A stretch of DNA of 47,018 nucleotides, taken from positions 1 through 47,018 of the forward strand of contig CAVGND010000012.1 in NCBI GenBank assembly GCA_963630555.1, written 5' to 3'. Position numbers and translations under genes: made by a program. How positions within the stretch are numbered: position 1 is the first letter of the stretch; every line of letters starts with the position of its first letter. The notes beneath the pieces are model-generated. The model saw only the letters and a program-made list of their open reading frames with translations. It searched no databases and was not told the origin of the DNA. This document shows positions 8,479-15,741 of this stretch, piece by piece. This DNA is from CAVALG01 sp963630555 (GTDB lineage Bacteria; Bacillota; Clostridia; Oscillospirales; Acutalibacteraceae).

Positions 8479-10227
8479 ATGGGTATTTTTGAGGTGTTTA
8501 CTCTCTTTGGCGGATTGGCGTTTTTCTTGTTTGGTATGAATATTATGTCATCCGGACTGGAGCAAATGGCAGGCGGCAAATTAGAAAGTATGATTCGCAA
8601 TTTAACGCAGAACAAGTTCAACAGCGTCCTGCTCGGTATAATCGTTACCGTCGCAATCCAGTCCTCCTCCGCACTAACCGTTATGCTTGTGGGTCTTGTG
8701 AATTCCGGCATAATGGATCTCGCACAAACGATACCCGTAATAATGGGCTCTAATATCGGTACTACATTTACTACATGGATAACCAGCCTTACCGGCATAC
8801 AAAGCGAAAATTTTTGGATGCAGCTTTTAAAACCCGAATCCTTTTCGCCGATTATTGCATTTATAGGTATCATACTTGTTATGATATGCCGTTCCGCCAA
8901 GAAAAAAAGCATCGGCAGCATATGCCTCGGTTTTGCGGTTCTTATGTACGGTATGACCCTTATGAGCACTTCGGTTGAGCCGCTTAAAACTGATCCGTCT
9001 TTTCAGAAAATAATGACAGCGTTCAACAACCCCATACTCGGTGTACTGGTTTCAACCCTGTTTACGGGTATTATCCAAAGTTCGGCTGCAACAATCGCAA
9101 TATTGCAGACCCTTTCGATAGGCGGCGGACTTACATTTAATATGGCAATGCCGCTTGTCCTCGGTGCGAATATAGGTACCTGCGCCACAGCGCTTATTTC
9201 AAGTATAGGCGTAAACCGTGAGGCAAAGCGCGTCGCGGTTGTGCATGTGGCAAATAAAATAATAGGCACTGTTCTGTTTTTGTCGCTTTTCTACGGCGTG
9301 AATGCAATATTTAATTTTGGCTTTACAAACAGCGCAATAGGGCCTTACGGCATCGCCGTTACGCATACTGTTTTTAATGTGGTATGCACCGTGTTCTTTC
9401 TGCCGTTTTGTAATCTTATTGAAAAAATGGGCTACTTTCTTTTGCCCGAACACAGCCATAAAGAGGAAGAATATGCTTTTCTTGATGACCGCCTGCTTAA
9501 CACTCCGTCAATTGCAGTGGGCGAAAGTGAAGCGCAAACCGTTAAAATGGCAGAGATTGCACATAGTGCACTCACGACGTCTTTTTCGCTGCTTGATATA
9601 TATGATGAACATAAAGCCGAAGATGTGCTTAAAGCTGAAGATGAGATTGATTTCTATCAGGACAAACTCGGCTCATATCTTATGAAGGTTTCCGCTATGG
9701 GACTGTCGGAAGCGGACGTTAAACGAAAATTTAAAATTCTGCATACCATTGACGATTTTGAGCGTTTGGGCGACCATGCCATAAATATACTGAAATCCGC
9801 AAAAGAACTGTATCAGAAAGATATAAAATTTTCGGACGCCGCAATGCGGGAAATAGGCATTATACGCTCTGCCGTTACGGAAATAATTGATATGACATTT
9901 GAAGCATTTAAGAACAACGATGTTTCCCTTGCCTCAAATGTTGAGCCGCTCGAACAGGTTGTTGACCGATTGGTTTATAAGGCAAAAAGCCACCACGTAA
10001 AACGTCTGCAAAGCGGAGAATGCACCATACAGATGGGGTTTGTCCTGTCCGATTTGCTTAATAATTTTGAAAGAATATCAGACCATTGCTCAAACATAGC
10101 GGTTGCGGTAATTGAAATTGAAGTGGGCGATTTTGATACCCACCAGTATTTAAACGAGGTTCGCAGTTCCGAAAACGTCAGTTTCGGTGAAAGGTATACC
10201 GAATACCGCCAAAAATATGTTTTGTAA
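8479..10227 (+). CDS. Na+/phosphate cotransporter with C-terminal PhoU-like domain
   Basis: A 582-residue membrane protein of the Na/Pi cotransporter (NptA/PNaS) family. The first ~330 residues hold two inverted repeats of membrane helices, each with the substrate motif: QSSSALTVMLVGLVNSG then GSNIGTTFT, and QSSAATIAILQTLS then GANIGTCATA. Residues ~360-560 are a helical PhoU-like domain (DDFERLGDHAINI, NNFERISDHCSNIA) thought to regulate uptake. The family moves phosphate with sodium, often acting as an exporter or overflow valve. ATG at 8479 follows AAAGGA. It is transcribed away from the GH94 gene; a phosphate transporter beside a phosphate-consuming phosphorylase is suggestive but may be chance. 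A hairpin follows. Confidence 0.93.
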   Translation: MGIFEVFTLFGGLAFFLFGMNIMSSGLEQMAGGKLESMIRNLTQNKFNSVLLGIIVTVAIQSSSALTVMLVGLVNSGIMDLAQTIPVIMGSNIGTTFTTWITSLTGIQSENFWMQLLKPESFSPIIAFIGIILVMICRSAKKKSIGSICLGFAVLMYGMTLMSTSVEPLKTDPSFQKIMTAFNNPILGVLVSTLFTGIIQSSAATIAILQTLSIGGGLTFNMAMPLVLGANIGTCATALISSIGVNREAKRVAVVHVANKIIGTVLFLSLFYGVNAIFNFGFTNSAIGPYGIAVTHTVFNVVCTVFFLPFCNLIEKMGYFLLPEHSHKEEEYAFLDDRLLNTPSIAVGESEAQTVKMAEIAHSALTTSFSLLDIYDEHKAEDVLKAEDEIDFYQDKLGSYLMKVSAMGLSEADVKRKFKILHTIDDFERLGDHAINILKSAKELYQKDIKFSDAAMREIGIIRSAVTEIIDMTFEAFKNNDVSLASNVEPLEQVVDRLVYKAKSHHVKRLQSGECTIQMGFVLSDLLNNFERISDHCSNIAVAVIEIEVGDFDTHQYLNEVRSSENVSFGERYTEYRQKYVL

Positions 10228-10243
10228 TATCATATTGATAAAT

Positions 10244-10283
10244 AAAGCATCCCTTTTTTGCATATGCTTAAAAGGGGTGCTTT
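10244..10283 (+). promoter_or_regulatory. Hairpin that terminates the Na/Pi gene and overlaps the tspO ribosome-binding site
   Basis: AAAGCATCCCTTTT (10244-10257) pairs with AAAAGGGGTGCTTT (10270-10283) with one wobble pair. The 3' arm contains AAGGGG, the Shine-Dalgarno of tspO (ATG 10287). It could act as a terminator, or it could mask the tspO ribosome-binding site in read-through transcripts. Confidence 0.6.
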
Positions 10284-10286
10284 ATT

Positions 10287-10760
10287 ATGAAAAGAAAGTT
10301 TGACCTTTCGGCTTTTCTTGTAAATTTAATTGTTCCGCTTGCGGTAGGGGGCCTTTCCGCAATTTTAACAAGCGACGGTATGGAAGTTTTTAAGGTAATG
10401 GACAAACCGCCGGCGGCTCCGCCGTCGTGGCTGTTTCCGGTTGTTTGGACGGTGCTGTATATCTTAATGGGCATTTCGGCTTACCTTGTGTGGGAAAGCC
10501 GACCGTTTTTCCACATGCGCGAATTTTCGGTTTATGTATTGCAATTGACCGTGAATTTTTTGTGGCCGCTTGTGTTTTTCGGCGGCGGCGCGTATCTGGC
10601 GGCGTTCGTATTGCTTATATCGCTTTTGATATTGGCGGTGATTATGACCGTCCTGTTTTGGAAACGCAAAAAAGCCGCAGGGATTCTGCAACTGCCGTAT
10701 ATCCTTTGGCTGCTTATTGCCGCATACCTTAATTTAGGCGTGTATATATTAAATCGGTGA
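10287..10760 (+). CDS. tspO: TspO/MBR family protein (tryptophan-rich sensory protein)
   Basis: A 157-residue integral membrane protein with five predicted helices. TspO family features are clear: an N-terminal helix ending in a short loop, then KPPAAPPSWLFPVVWTVLY, in which the proline/tryptophan-rich segment is the signature, WESR in the next loop, VNFLWPLVFF in helix 3, and PYILWLLIAAYLNLGVYILN at the C-terminus. TspO proteins bind porphyrins and related ligands; in bacteria they have been linked to tetrapyrrole disposal and stress responses, and no heme genes lie nearby. The Shine-Dalgarno AAGGGG is inside a stable hairpin. The next gene converges from the other strand 12 bp away. Confidence 0.93.
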   Translation: MKRKFDLSAFLVNLIVPLAVGGLSAILTSDGMEVFKVMDKPPAAPPSWLFPVVWTVLYILMGISAYLVWESRPFFHMREFSVYVLQLTVNFLWPLVFFGGGAYLAAFVLLISLLILAVIMTVLFWKRKKAAGILQLPYILWLLIAAYLNLGVYILNR

Positions 10761-10772
10761 TTATTATACCCG

Positions 10773-11363
10773 CTAATCGTAATCTTTGCGTAAACGATAA
10801 AAGGTGGATTTGCTGACTCCGCAAAGCATAATTGCCTTTTTAACGCTTATGTTGCCGCTGTTCAATTCCTCCATTATTTTGTTAAAACTTTTAGGGATTT
10901 TCTTTTTCGGCCTTCCGAATTTAACGCCGTTTGACTTTGCGGCGGCAATCCCCTGAGCCTGACGCTTTTTAATATTTTCGCGTTCGCTTTGTGCAACAAA
11001 GGACAATATTTGCAGAACCAAATCGGCAATAAATGTGCCCATAAGGTCTTTGCCGCGGCGTGTATCGAGCAGCGGCATATCGGTAACGCATATGTCAACG
11101 CCCATATTTTTAGTAAGGAACTGCCATTGTTTTTGTATTTCCGCGTAGTTCCTGCCAAGCCTGTCAATGCTTATTATATATAACAGGTCGCCGGTTTGCA
11201 ACTGCTTTATCAATTTCATATACTGCGGCCGCTCAAAGTCCTTGCCCGATTGTTTGTCGGTGAAAATGTTTTCTTTTTTTATTCCGAGGTTGGCAAGTTC
11301 AATGATTTGCCTGCGTTCATTTTGGTCGGTGCTTGAAACCCGTGTGTACCCGTAAACGTGCAT
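10773..11363 (-). CDS. Small serine recombinase (resolvase/invertase family)
   Basis: A 196-residue site-specific recombinase of the resolvase/DNA-invertase group. The catalytic N-domain is complete: YGYTRVSSTDQNERRQ with the nucleophilic Ser, IDRLGRNY, then the long E helix around SERENIKKRQAQGI. The C-terminal ~45 residues (KFGRPKKKIP, then VKKAIMLCGVSKSTFYRLRKD) form a helix-turn-helix of Hin/resolvase type. I chose the ATG at 11363, 9 bp after AAGGAG; an ATG 9 bp upstream overlaps that site. No transposase, integron or inverted-repeat pair was seen beside it, so it may be a mobile-element leftover or act in trans. It converges on tspO. Confidence 0.92.
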   Translation of the reverse strand: MHVYGYTRVSSTDQNERRQIIELANLGIKKENIFTDKQSGKDFERPQYMKLIKQLQTGDLLYIISIDRLGRNYAEIQKQWQFLTKNMGVDICVTDMPLLDTRRGKDLMGTFIADLVLQILSFVAQSERENIKKRQAQGIAAAKSNGVKFGRPKKKIPKSFNKIMEELNSGNISVKKAIMLCGVSKSTFYRLRKDYD

Positions 11364-11490
11364 TTGATGCATCTCCTTAATTTAATGTAATACGGACATT
11401 TTACTCCGTCTTGAAACGGTATTAAAGATTGCAATCCATCACGTACCGGTGGTACCGATGCGCTTAGGCGACCCGATAAATTTTCGTATT

Positions 11491-11534
11491 AAAAAGGTAC
11501 GGTTCGGAACTTTTAAAGTTTCGAACCGTACCTT
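11491..11534 (-). terminator. rpsT terminator
   Basis: AAGGTACGGTTCG (11494-11506) pairs perfectly with CGAACCGTACCTT (11522-11534). On the minus strand a T-run follows, 24 bp beyond the rpsT stop. Confidence 0.9.
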
Positions 11535-11557
11535 CATTTCATATTTAATATACGAAA

Positions 11558-11818
11558 TTATTTTGAGGCATTCAACTTCATAACGAGTTTGGATTTTTTT
11601 CTTGCGGCAGTGTTTTTGTGAAGAATACCCTTAGCGGTAAGCTGGTCAATCTTCTTAACAGCTGCTTTAACGCAATCAGCCTTATCGGCAGCGCCGGTTT
11701 CAATTGCAGCGTCAGCCTTTTTAACAGCGGTTTTAAGTGCTGTACGGTAACTCTTGTTGCGTTTGTAGTTTGCTTCGCTTATGAGTACGCGTTTTTTGGC
11801 AGATTTAATGTTAGCCAT
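11558..11818 (-). CDS. rpsT: 30S ribosomal protein S20
   Basis: An 86-residue primary 16S rRNA-binding protein of the small subunit. The N-terminus MANIKSAKKRVLISEANYKRN is typical, with helices rich in Lys/Ala and the conserved KGILHKNTAARKKSKLV at the C-terminus. Full family length. ATG at 11818 follows the strong site AAGGAGG. In Bacillus rpsT adjoins gpr and spoIIP; here those genes lie 4-6 kb away on the same strand, separated by alr, a lipoprotein gene, tRNA-Gln and a DUF6514-type gene, so the old neighbourhood may be partly kept. Confidence 0.98.
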   Translation of the reverse strand: MANIKSAKKRVLISEANYKRNKSYRTALKTAVKKADAAIETGAADKADCVKAAVKKIDQLTAKGILHKNTAARKKSKLVMKLNASK

Positions 11819-11890
11819 CTGTTTCCACCTCCTTGATGTGCAAATATCGGTGTTTTACAATTAGTTTGGTGACATGAGGGCACAACCGTG

Positions 11891-12676
11891 TTACCGATTG
11901 CCGCCTACCGTCAAAATGCAGTCCGCAGTTTCAGACAGGATATCGTCAAAATATTCCTGTGCATTCACCCCGTCCCGAACATATAAAAATATTAAAACCG
12001 ATTGACCTTTATCGGCATACTGCGAAACAGCAGCGTCAATTTCTTCAACCGTTTTCGATTCGCCGTTCAGGGTGGGGCCGGATAATGTCTGTTCCCACGG
12101 ATCTTTGTCGTAGGTTATAACGGGTTGCATTTCGCCGCCCGATAACGTGTATATCGTGCCGGAGGAGGCGCTTTCATTGTGATAATAGACCTTTCCGTCA
12201 CAAATATAGAATTTTGCAAACGGCGAGTAATCCAGTTCACCGTTTGAAATTTGCGGTACTCCGCCGATTTCGTAGGCGGCACCGTCTTTATATCCGTAAA
12301 AATGTTGAATCTGGACAGGATTTGCACCCGTTTCCGGCTGCTGTGCGGCGACAACGTATAGTTCATATACCCCGTCCCCGTCAAAGTCGTATATCCGGAC
12401 TGTAGAAAGACCGCATATACCTGTGCAAACATCTTCACGTCCTTCTTCGTCCGAAAAGATAATTCTGCCTTGCCCGTATTGTTCGGTGAGATGAGCAATT
12501 ACGTCGGCATATGCTTTGAATTCGGGGCGTTGCAACACATCATCATTGCTTGACGCTTGAGATGACGAACCCCCGCTGTTCGGCGAAGAAATGCTTTTAT
12601 CATCCTTCTTTTCGCAGGCTGCTGACACGGACACAACCGCAAAAAGGCAGACCGCAAAAAGTATAAGTTTCTTCAT
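11891..12676 (-). CDS. Hypothetical lipoprotein
   Basis: A 261-residue predicted lipoprotein. It has a signal MKKLILFAVCLFAVVSVSAAC (lipobox SAAC), then a Ser/Asn/Gly-rich linker of about 25 residues, then a globular domain. That domain contains IYDFDGDGVYELYVVAA, a calcium-loop pattern as found in FG-GAP/EF-type repeats of Clostridial surface proteins, which ask whether a value derived from a protein property is read; function here is unknown. I chose ATG at 12676 because AAAGGGTG lies upstream and the signal peptide starts there. It follows alr on the same strand with a 157-bp gap, so cotranscription is possible. No specific substrate can be assigned. Confidence 0.75.
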   Translation of the reverse strand: MKKLILFAVCLFAVVSVSAACEKKDDKSISSPNSGGSSSQASSNDDVLQRPEFKAYADVIAHLTEQYGQGRIIFSDEEGREDVCTGICGLSTVRIYDFDGDGVYELYVVAAQQPETGANPVQIQHFYGYKDGAAYEIGGVPQISNGELDYSPFAKFYICDGKVYYHNESASSGTIYTLSGGEMQPVITYDKDPWEQTLSGPTLNGESKTVEEIDAAVSQYADKGQSVLIFLYVRDGVNAQEYFDDILSETADCILTVGGNR

Positions 12677-12833
12677 TAAGTACACACCCTTTTGAAGCAT
12701 ACCATTTCACGGTGTATGATCATAGCCAATATATGATACCATTAAATCGAAAGTTTTGCAAGGGTTTTTTATTATTTTTCGCCTTAATTGATTTTTTATT
12801 TTGTCCGGTGCACTTTTGGCGTCGGTACGGCTG

Positions 12834-14018
12834 CTAATAAGAACGGTATTCGTGCAGTGCAATGGGCGAGCCGTTCTTAATGTAAAGGCGCGGTACACGC
12901 TGTGATATTCCGCAAACTATTTCATAGTTGATGGTTCCGGAGTTTGCCGCAACCTCCTCGGCGGTTATTTCATTTCCGCCGTCTTTCCCTACAAGAGTGA
13001 CCGTTGTTCCTTCGCTTACACCGTCAATTCCGCTTACATCGATCATAAGTTGATCCATACATATCCTGCCTACTATCGGCGCGAATTTTCCGCATACAAG
13101 TACGCGGCCTTTGTTTGAAATTGCACGGGGATAACCGTCTGCGTAGCCGATGGTTGCAGTTGCTATTTTCATGTTTTTCTCTGCTGTAAATGTCCTGCCG
13201 TAACTTATGCAGTCGCCCTTTTGGACTTCTTTAACCATAGAAACGGTTGATTTAAGCGAAAGGGCGGGGTGTAGGTTAAATCCAACCGATATATCGGTGC
13301 TTGGGGTAAGACCGTAAAGAATGTTGCCGGGGCGTATAATATTACCTTCGTTTTTGCCCTGCAAACATATTGCGGCGGAATTGCAGCAGTGTATTTTTTC
13401 AAACTTAACACCGCGTGATTCAAGTTCCGTTACAATTTCGGTAAACCTTTCGTACTGTGCACGGCAATATTCTTTGTCATCGGGCACATAACTGTCGGCT
13501 GCCGAGAAATGTGTAAATATTCCTTTTGTTTTAAGTGACGGCAGGGCACAGCAAAATTCAATTTCATCTGCGGCTTGAGGTATGCTTTTTTTGCTTCGGC
13601 AGTTAAAACCTATTCGCCCCATTCCGGTATCGACTTTAAGGTGTATCTTAATTTCAGCGCCGTCGCGGTACGCATTTCCGCTCAGCAATTCGGCATATTC
13701 GCGTGAAAAAACGCTTTGCGTGATGTCGTATTCGGCAAGGCGGCAAGCATATTCACACGGCGTGTGGCCCAATATAAGAATATCCTTTTTTATTCCGTAT
13801 TCTCTCAGCAGTATTGCTTCGCGTATGTTTGAAACGGCGAAGGCTTCACAGCCCAACCTGTCAAAAAGCGGGGCGGCTTCCATTGCACCGTGACCGTATG
13901 CGTCGGCTTTGACAACGCACATTATTTTTCTGTCGCCGGCTGCTTTTTCGATGTTTTTATAGTTACTTTCAAGGGCGTCAAGATCTATTTCAGCCCAGGT
14001 TCGTTTTAACAGTTCCAA
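12834..14018 (-). CDS. alr: Alanine racemase
   Basis: A 394-residue PLP enzyme that makes D-alanine for peptidoglycan. The PLP lysine is Lys37 in CVVKADAYGHG. Other blocks: KVDTGMGRIGF, CCNSAAICL, RPGNILYGL, YGRTFTAEKNMKIATATIGYADGYPR, and GRICMDQLMIDVSG with the second catalytic Tyr in the IGYADGY segment. The length is normal for fold-type III racemases (365-395). The start codon appears to be TTG (14018), preceded by a GGGTG site; no ATG fits the conserved N-terminus LKRTWAEIDLDALESN. In spore formers alanine racemase is also linked to control of germination by L-alanine, but nothing here distinguishes a spore form. Confidence 0.96.
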   Translation of the reverse strand: MELLKRTWAEIDLDALESNYKNIEKAAGDRKIMCVVKADAYGHGAMEAAPLFDRLGCEAFAVSNIREAILLREYGIKKDILILGHTPCEYACRLAEYDITQSVFSREYAELLSGNAYRDGAEIKIHLKVDTGMGRIGFNCRSKKSIPQAADEIEFCCALPSLKTKGIFTHFSAADSYVPDDKEYCRAQYERFTEIVTELESRGVKFEKIHCCNSAAICLQGKNEGNIIRPGNILYGLTPSTDISVGFNLHPALSLKSTVSMVKEVQKGDCISYGRTFTAEKNMKIATATIGYADGYPRAISNKGRVLVCGKFAPIVGRICMDQLMIDVSGIDGVSEGTTVTLVGKDGGNEITAEEVAANSGTINYEIVCGISQRVPRLYIKNGSPIALHEYRSY

Positions 14019-14163
14019 AATAACACCCGTTCCGTTAATTTTTCATCAATAATATTTTATAAACTGCGGGCTGATTAGTCAATAGTATTTGAACAAAATA
14101 AAAAAGATTTTCGGCGCATATCGATTTTGCAGCAAAATATAAGGCGGAAATTGAATTTGGGTC

Positions 14164-14191
14164 TTGACAAATCGGAAAAAAATAATATAAT
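14164..14191 (+). promoter_or_regulatory. Promoter of tRNA-Gln
   Basis: TTGACA (14164-14169), 16-bp spacer, TATAAT (14186-14191): both hexamers perfect. The tRNA starts 22 bp downstream. Confidence 0.9.
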
Positions 14192-14212
14192 GGTATTGTT
14201 AAATAAAGAAAT

Positions 14213-14286
14213 TGAGGAATGGTGTAACGGTAGCACGACAGACTCTGACTCTGTTTGTTGGGGTTCGAATCCCTATTCCTCAGCCA
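14213..14286 (+). tRNA. tRNA-Gln (CUG)
   Basis: Acceptor arm TGAGGAA/TTCCTCA, anticodon stem ACAGA/TCTGT with loop CTCTGAC (anticodon CTG, reading CAG), T-arm with GGTTCGAATCCC, discriminator G, and encoded CCA (14284-14286). Single-gene transcription unit with its own promoter and terminator. Confidence 0.95.
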
Positions 14287-14289
14287 TGG

Positions 14290-14327
14290 AAACTTCTTTT
14301 GCCTGTCAGGGCAAAAGAAGTTTTTTC
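14290..14327 (+). terminator. tRNA-Gln terminator
   Basis: AACTTCTTTTGCC (14291-14303) pairs with GGCAAAAGAAGTT (14310-14322), ending in a T-run. Confidence 0.9.
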
Positions 14328-14450
14328 TTGCTTTCGGGTTAAAATGCGGAGGAAGAAAAACGACGGAAATAAATTACGCTTCACCGTTTGCCGTCAATCT
14401 GCCGTTACCGCGGCCGGATATTTAATATTCAACATCCGAAAGGTGCAAGG

Positions 14451-14690
14451 CTATTTTTTACCGAGTCTGCCTGCCAATTTGTCGGCTATATCGCCCCCGA
14501 AAGATACAATAAATGTAAGTGCGGCGGTTTTAAGTGCGGTGCGACAGATATTTTCACCGAATATTCTTGCGGATGACTGATAATCAAAAACTATAAAGTA
14601 TACAAGTGATATTGCAAGCAGTGCAAGCGCAGTTATCAGACCTACTTTCAGCAGGGTGAAATATAATTTTTTCAATACCGGTTTTTCCAT
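14451..14690 (-). CDS. Small two-helix membrane protein of unknown function
   Basis: 79 residues. A basic N-terminus (MEKPVLKKLYF) leads into a long hydrophobic helix (LLKVGLITALALLAISLVYFIVF), then a polar stretch and a second hydrophobic segment (ALKTAALTFIVSFGG), ending basic (GRLGKK). I do not recognise the family. ATG at 14690 follows GAAGGAA at a good distance, which supports it as real. It lies alone between tRNA-Gln and a repeat-bearing intergenic region, transcribed opposite to both neighbours. Confidence 0.65.
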   Translation of the reverse strand: MEKPVLKKLYFTLLKVGLITALALLAISLVYFIVFDYQSSARIFGENICRTALKTAALTFIVSFGGDIADKLAGRLGKK

Positions 14691-14752
14691 ATGTTTTATT
14701 CCTTCCGTGTTAATTTCATATGTCGGGCGGGAACACTGCCTGCCTGTGGTAT

Positions 14753-14900
14753 CTCTACCTCAGTCAAAAACCGAAGATTTTTTGACTGCACCCTCGTCAG
14801 AGGGAACTAAGGGCGGCTGTGCCGCCGAAAGAGGAACGGTAGTTTGGTAGGGTGACGATAATCACAAACTCTCGTCTCCCTCTGACGAGGGTGCGGTTAT
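14753..14900. repeat. Dispersed palindromic repeat, two facing parts
   Basis: CAGTCAAAA and TTTTGACTG form a hairpin at about 14760-14784, followed by CCCTCGTCAGAGGGA. About 80 bp on, TCCCTCTGACGAGGG appears in the other orientation (14877-14891). The same core recurs around 20.5-21.1 kb and at the window's right end. Confidence 0.75.
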
Positions 14901-14903
14901 CAA

Positions 14904-14952
14904 TCTGCCGCTGTCTACGGTCTGCAGCCTAAAATCCAATGTCTGATATCCA
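14904..14952 (-). repeat. Degenerate 7-bp tandem array
   Basis: Read on the minus strand the segment splits into seven 7-mers such as TGGATAT, CAGACAT, TGGATTT, CAGACCG and TAGACAG, all fitting YRGRYNN or close to it. Similar arrays occur at 20244, 20398 and 21161. Confidence 0.55.
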
Positions 14953-15116
14953 ACACGGGCAGCAGGCGAGGATTGCGAAAGTGCGGAATTCCCTTTTTTG
15001 CTCCCGATTCCGACCGTTGCCTGGTCTAAGCCTATTATAAATATACTGCTTATTTACGGCGGCTTCAACCGAAAAATATTGGTGAAAATGGGCGAAATAT
15101 ACTGAAATACAGAAAA

Positions 15117-15133
15117 TGTGATTTATATTCACA
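15117..15133. promoter_or_regulatory. GlnR/TnrA-like operator, upstream copy
   Basis: TGTGA-N7-TCACA exactly fits the published GlnR/TnrA consensus TGTNA-N7-TNACA. Its centre lies about 51 bp before the predicted transcription start, a usual activating position for TnrA. Confidence 0.5.
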
Positions 15134-15141
15134 TTTTCTCG

Positions 15142-15170
15142 TTGACAAATGCAGTTTATGCAGTTATACT
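15142..15170 (+). promoter_or_regulatory. Promoter of the DUF6514-type gene
   Basis: TTGACA (15142-15147), 17-bp spacer, TATACT (15165-15170). Predicted start is near 15177, inside or next to the second operator-like box. Confidence 0.85.
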
Positions 15171-15177
15171 GTTAAAA

Positions 15178-15194
15178 AGTGAATTAAATTCACA
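15178..15194. promoter_or_regulatory. GlnR/TnrA-like operator, downstream copy
   Basis: AGTGA-N7-TCACA matches TGTNA-N7-TNACA except for the first base. Binding here would cover the transcription start and block transcription. Confidence 0.45.
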
Positions 15195-15221
15195 TTTTTC
15201 ACTTTGGAAGAGGGGCTTAGG

Positions 15222-15455
15222 ATGAAAATAAACAGCTATCGGTATGCGGTGATGTGCGAAAGTGATTCGTTATCGGGCAAGAAACACTACGGCATTATTG
15301 CAGAAAACGGAAACGGTGACGTTGCGGAAGTGGTACATCGGGTATCGACTAAACGTGAATTTGTTGAAGGTATAGTCGAACGGTGCGAACACGGGTCACT
15401 GTCTCCGCGACAATTGAGGGAGGTTGTTGAGGATCTGTTGTCAGACCTCGATTGA
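15222..15455 (+). CDS. DUF6514-like small protein
   Basis: A 77-residue soluble protein (MKINSYRYAVMCESD to LLSDLD). It resembles the DUF6514 small proteins of Clostridia: a beta strand pair around the YAVMCESD and HYGIIAENGNGD segments, then VVHRVSTKREFVEGIVERCEHGSLSPRQLREVVEDLL, a helical half with the conserved LSPRQLREVVEDLL. No biochemical role is known to me. ATG at 15222 is preceded by AGAGGGG. It has its own strong promoter, two GlnR/TnrA-like boxes around it and a terminator, so it is a single-gene unit whose expression may follow nitrogen status (inference). Confidence 0.75.
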   Translation: MKINSYRYAVMCESDSLSGKKHYGIIAENGNGDVAEVVHRVSTKREFVEGIVERCEHGSLSPRQLREVVEDLLSDLD

Positions 15456-15461
15456 TTACCT

Positions 15462-15514
15462 AAAAAAGCCTTTGCCAAGTCACAAGCACACTGTGATTCG
15501 GCAAAGGCTTTTGT
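15462..15514. terminator. Bidirectional terminator
   Basis: AAAAGCCTTTGCC (15464-15476) pairs with GGCAAAGGCTTTT (15500-15512), with a second short TCACA/TGTGA stem inside. It separates the convergent DUF6514 and spoIIP units. Confidence 0.85.
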
Positions 15515-15524
15515 CTTTTCTGTG

Positions 15525-15731
15525 TTAAAATGTAAAATCAAGTATTTTAAATTCCCCCTCCTCGGTAATTGAAAAGGCTTGCGGCGAGTCGTCACAGAAC
15601 CCGATACGCCGTATTTCAATATACGATTTAAACACGCCGAGCATTAAAATAATCATCGAAGTAAACACAACGGCTGAATAAGTGAAGGCGGTTAAAAACA
15701 CATCCCTGTCCTTTTTTGAAAATTTCTTCAT
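15525..15731 (-). CDS. Small membrane protein at the end of the spoIIP operon
   Basis: 68 residues: a charged N-terminus (MKKFSKKDRDVF), one membrane helix (LTAFTYSAVVFTSMIILMLGVF) and a short outer domain of about 35 residues. I do not recognise it. ATG at 15731 lies 10 bp after the spoIIP stop, with GAGGAAC overlapping the end of spoIIP, so it is almost certainly translated with spoIIP. Location and topology suggest a sporulation-linked accessory of the septal membrane, but that rests only on neighbourhood. Confidence 0.75.
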   Translation of the reverse strand: MKKFSKKDRDVFLTAFTYSAVVFTSMIILMLGVFKSYIEIRRIGFCDDSPQAFSITEEGEFKILDFTF

Positions 15732-15741
15732 TTATTGTTCC

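Larger units (their letters stand above)
14691..15116. other. Intergenic region with repeat pieces
   Basis: No gene found. It contains two half-elements of the dispersed palindromic repeat (about 14753-14803 and 14873-14900) and a heptad array (14904-14952). The remaining ~160 bp up to the first GlnR/TnrA-like box shows nothing I can name. Confidence 0.6.

Noticed and set aside
14127..14342. Plus-strand open frame across tRNA-Gln
   Set aside because: It runs through the promoter, the tRNA and its terminator.
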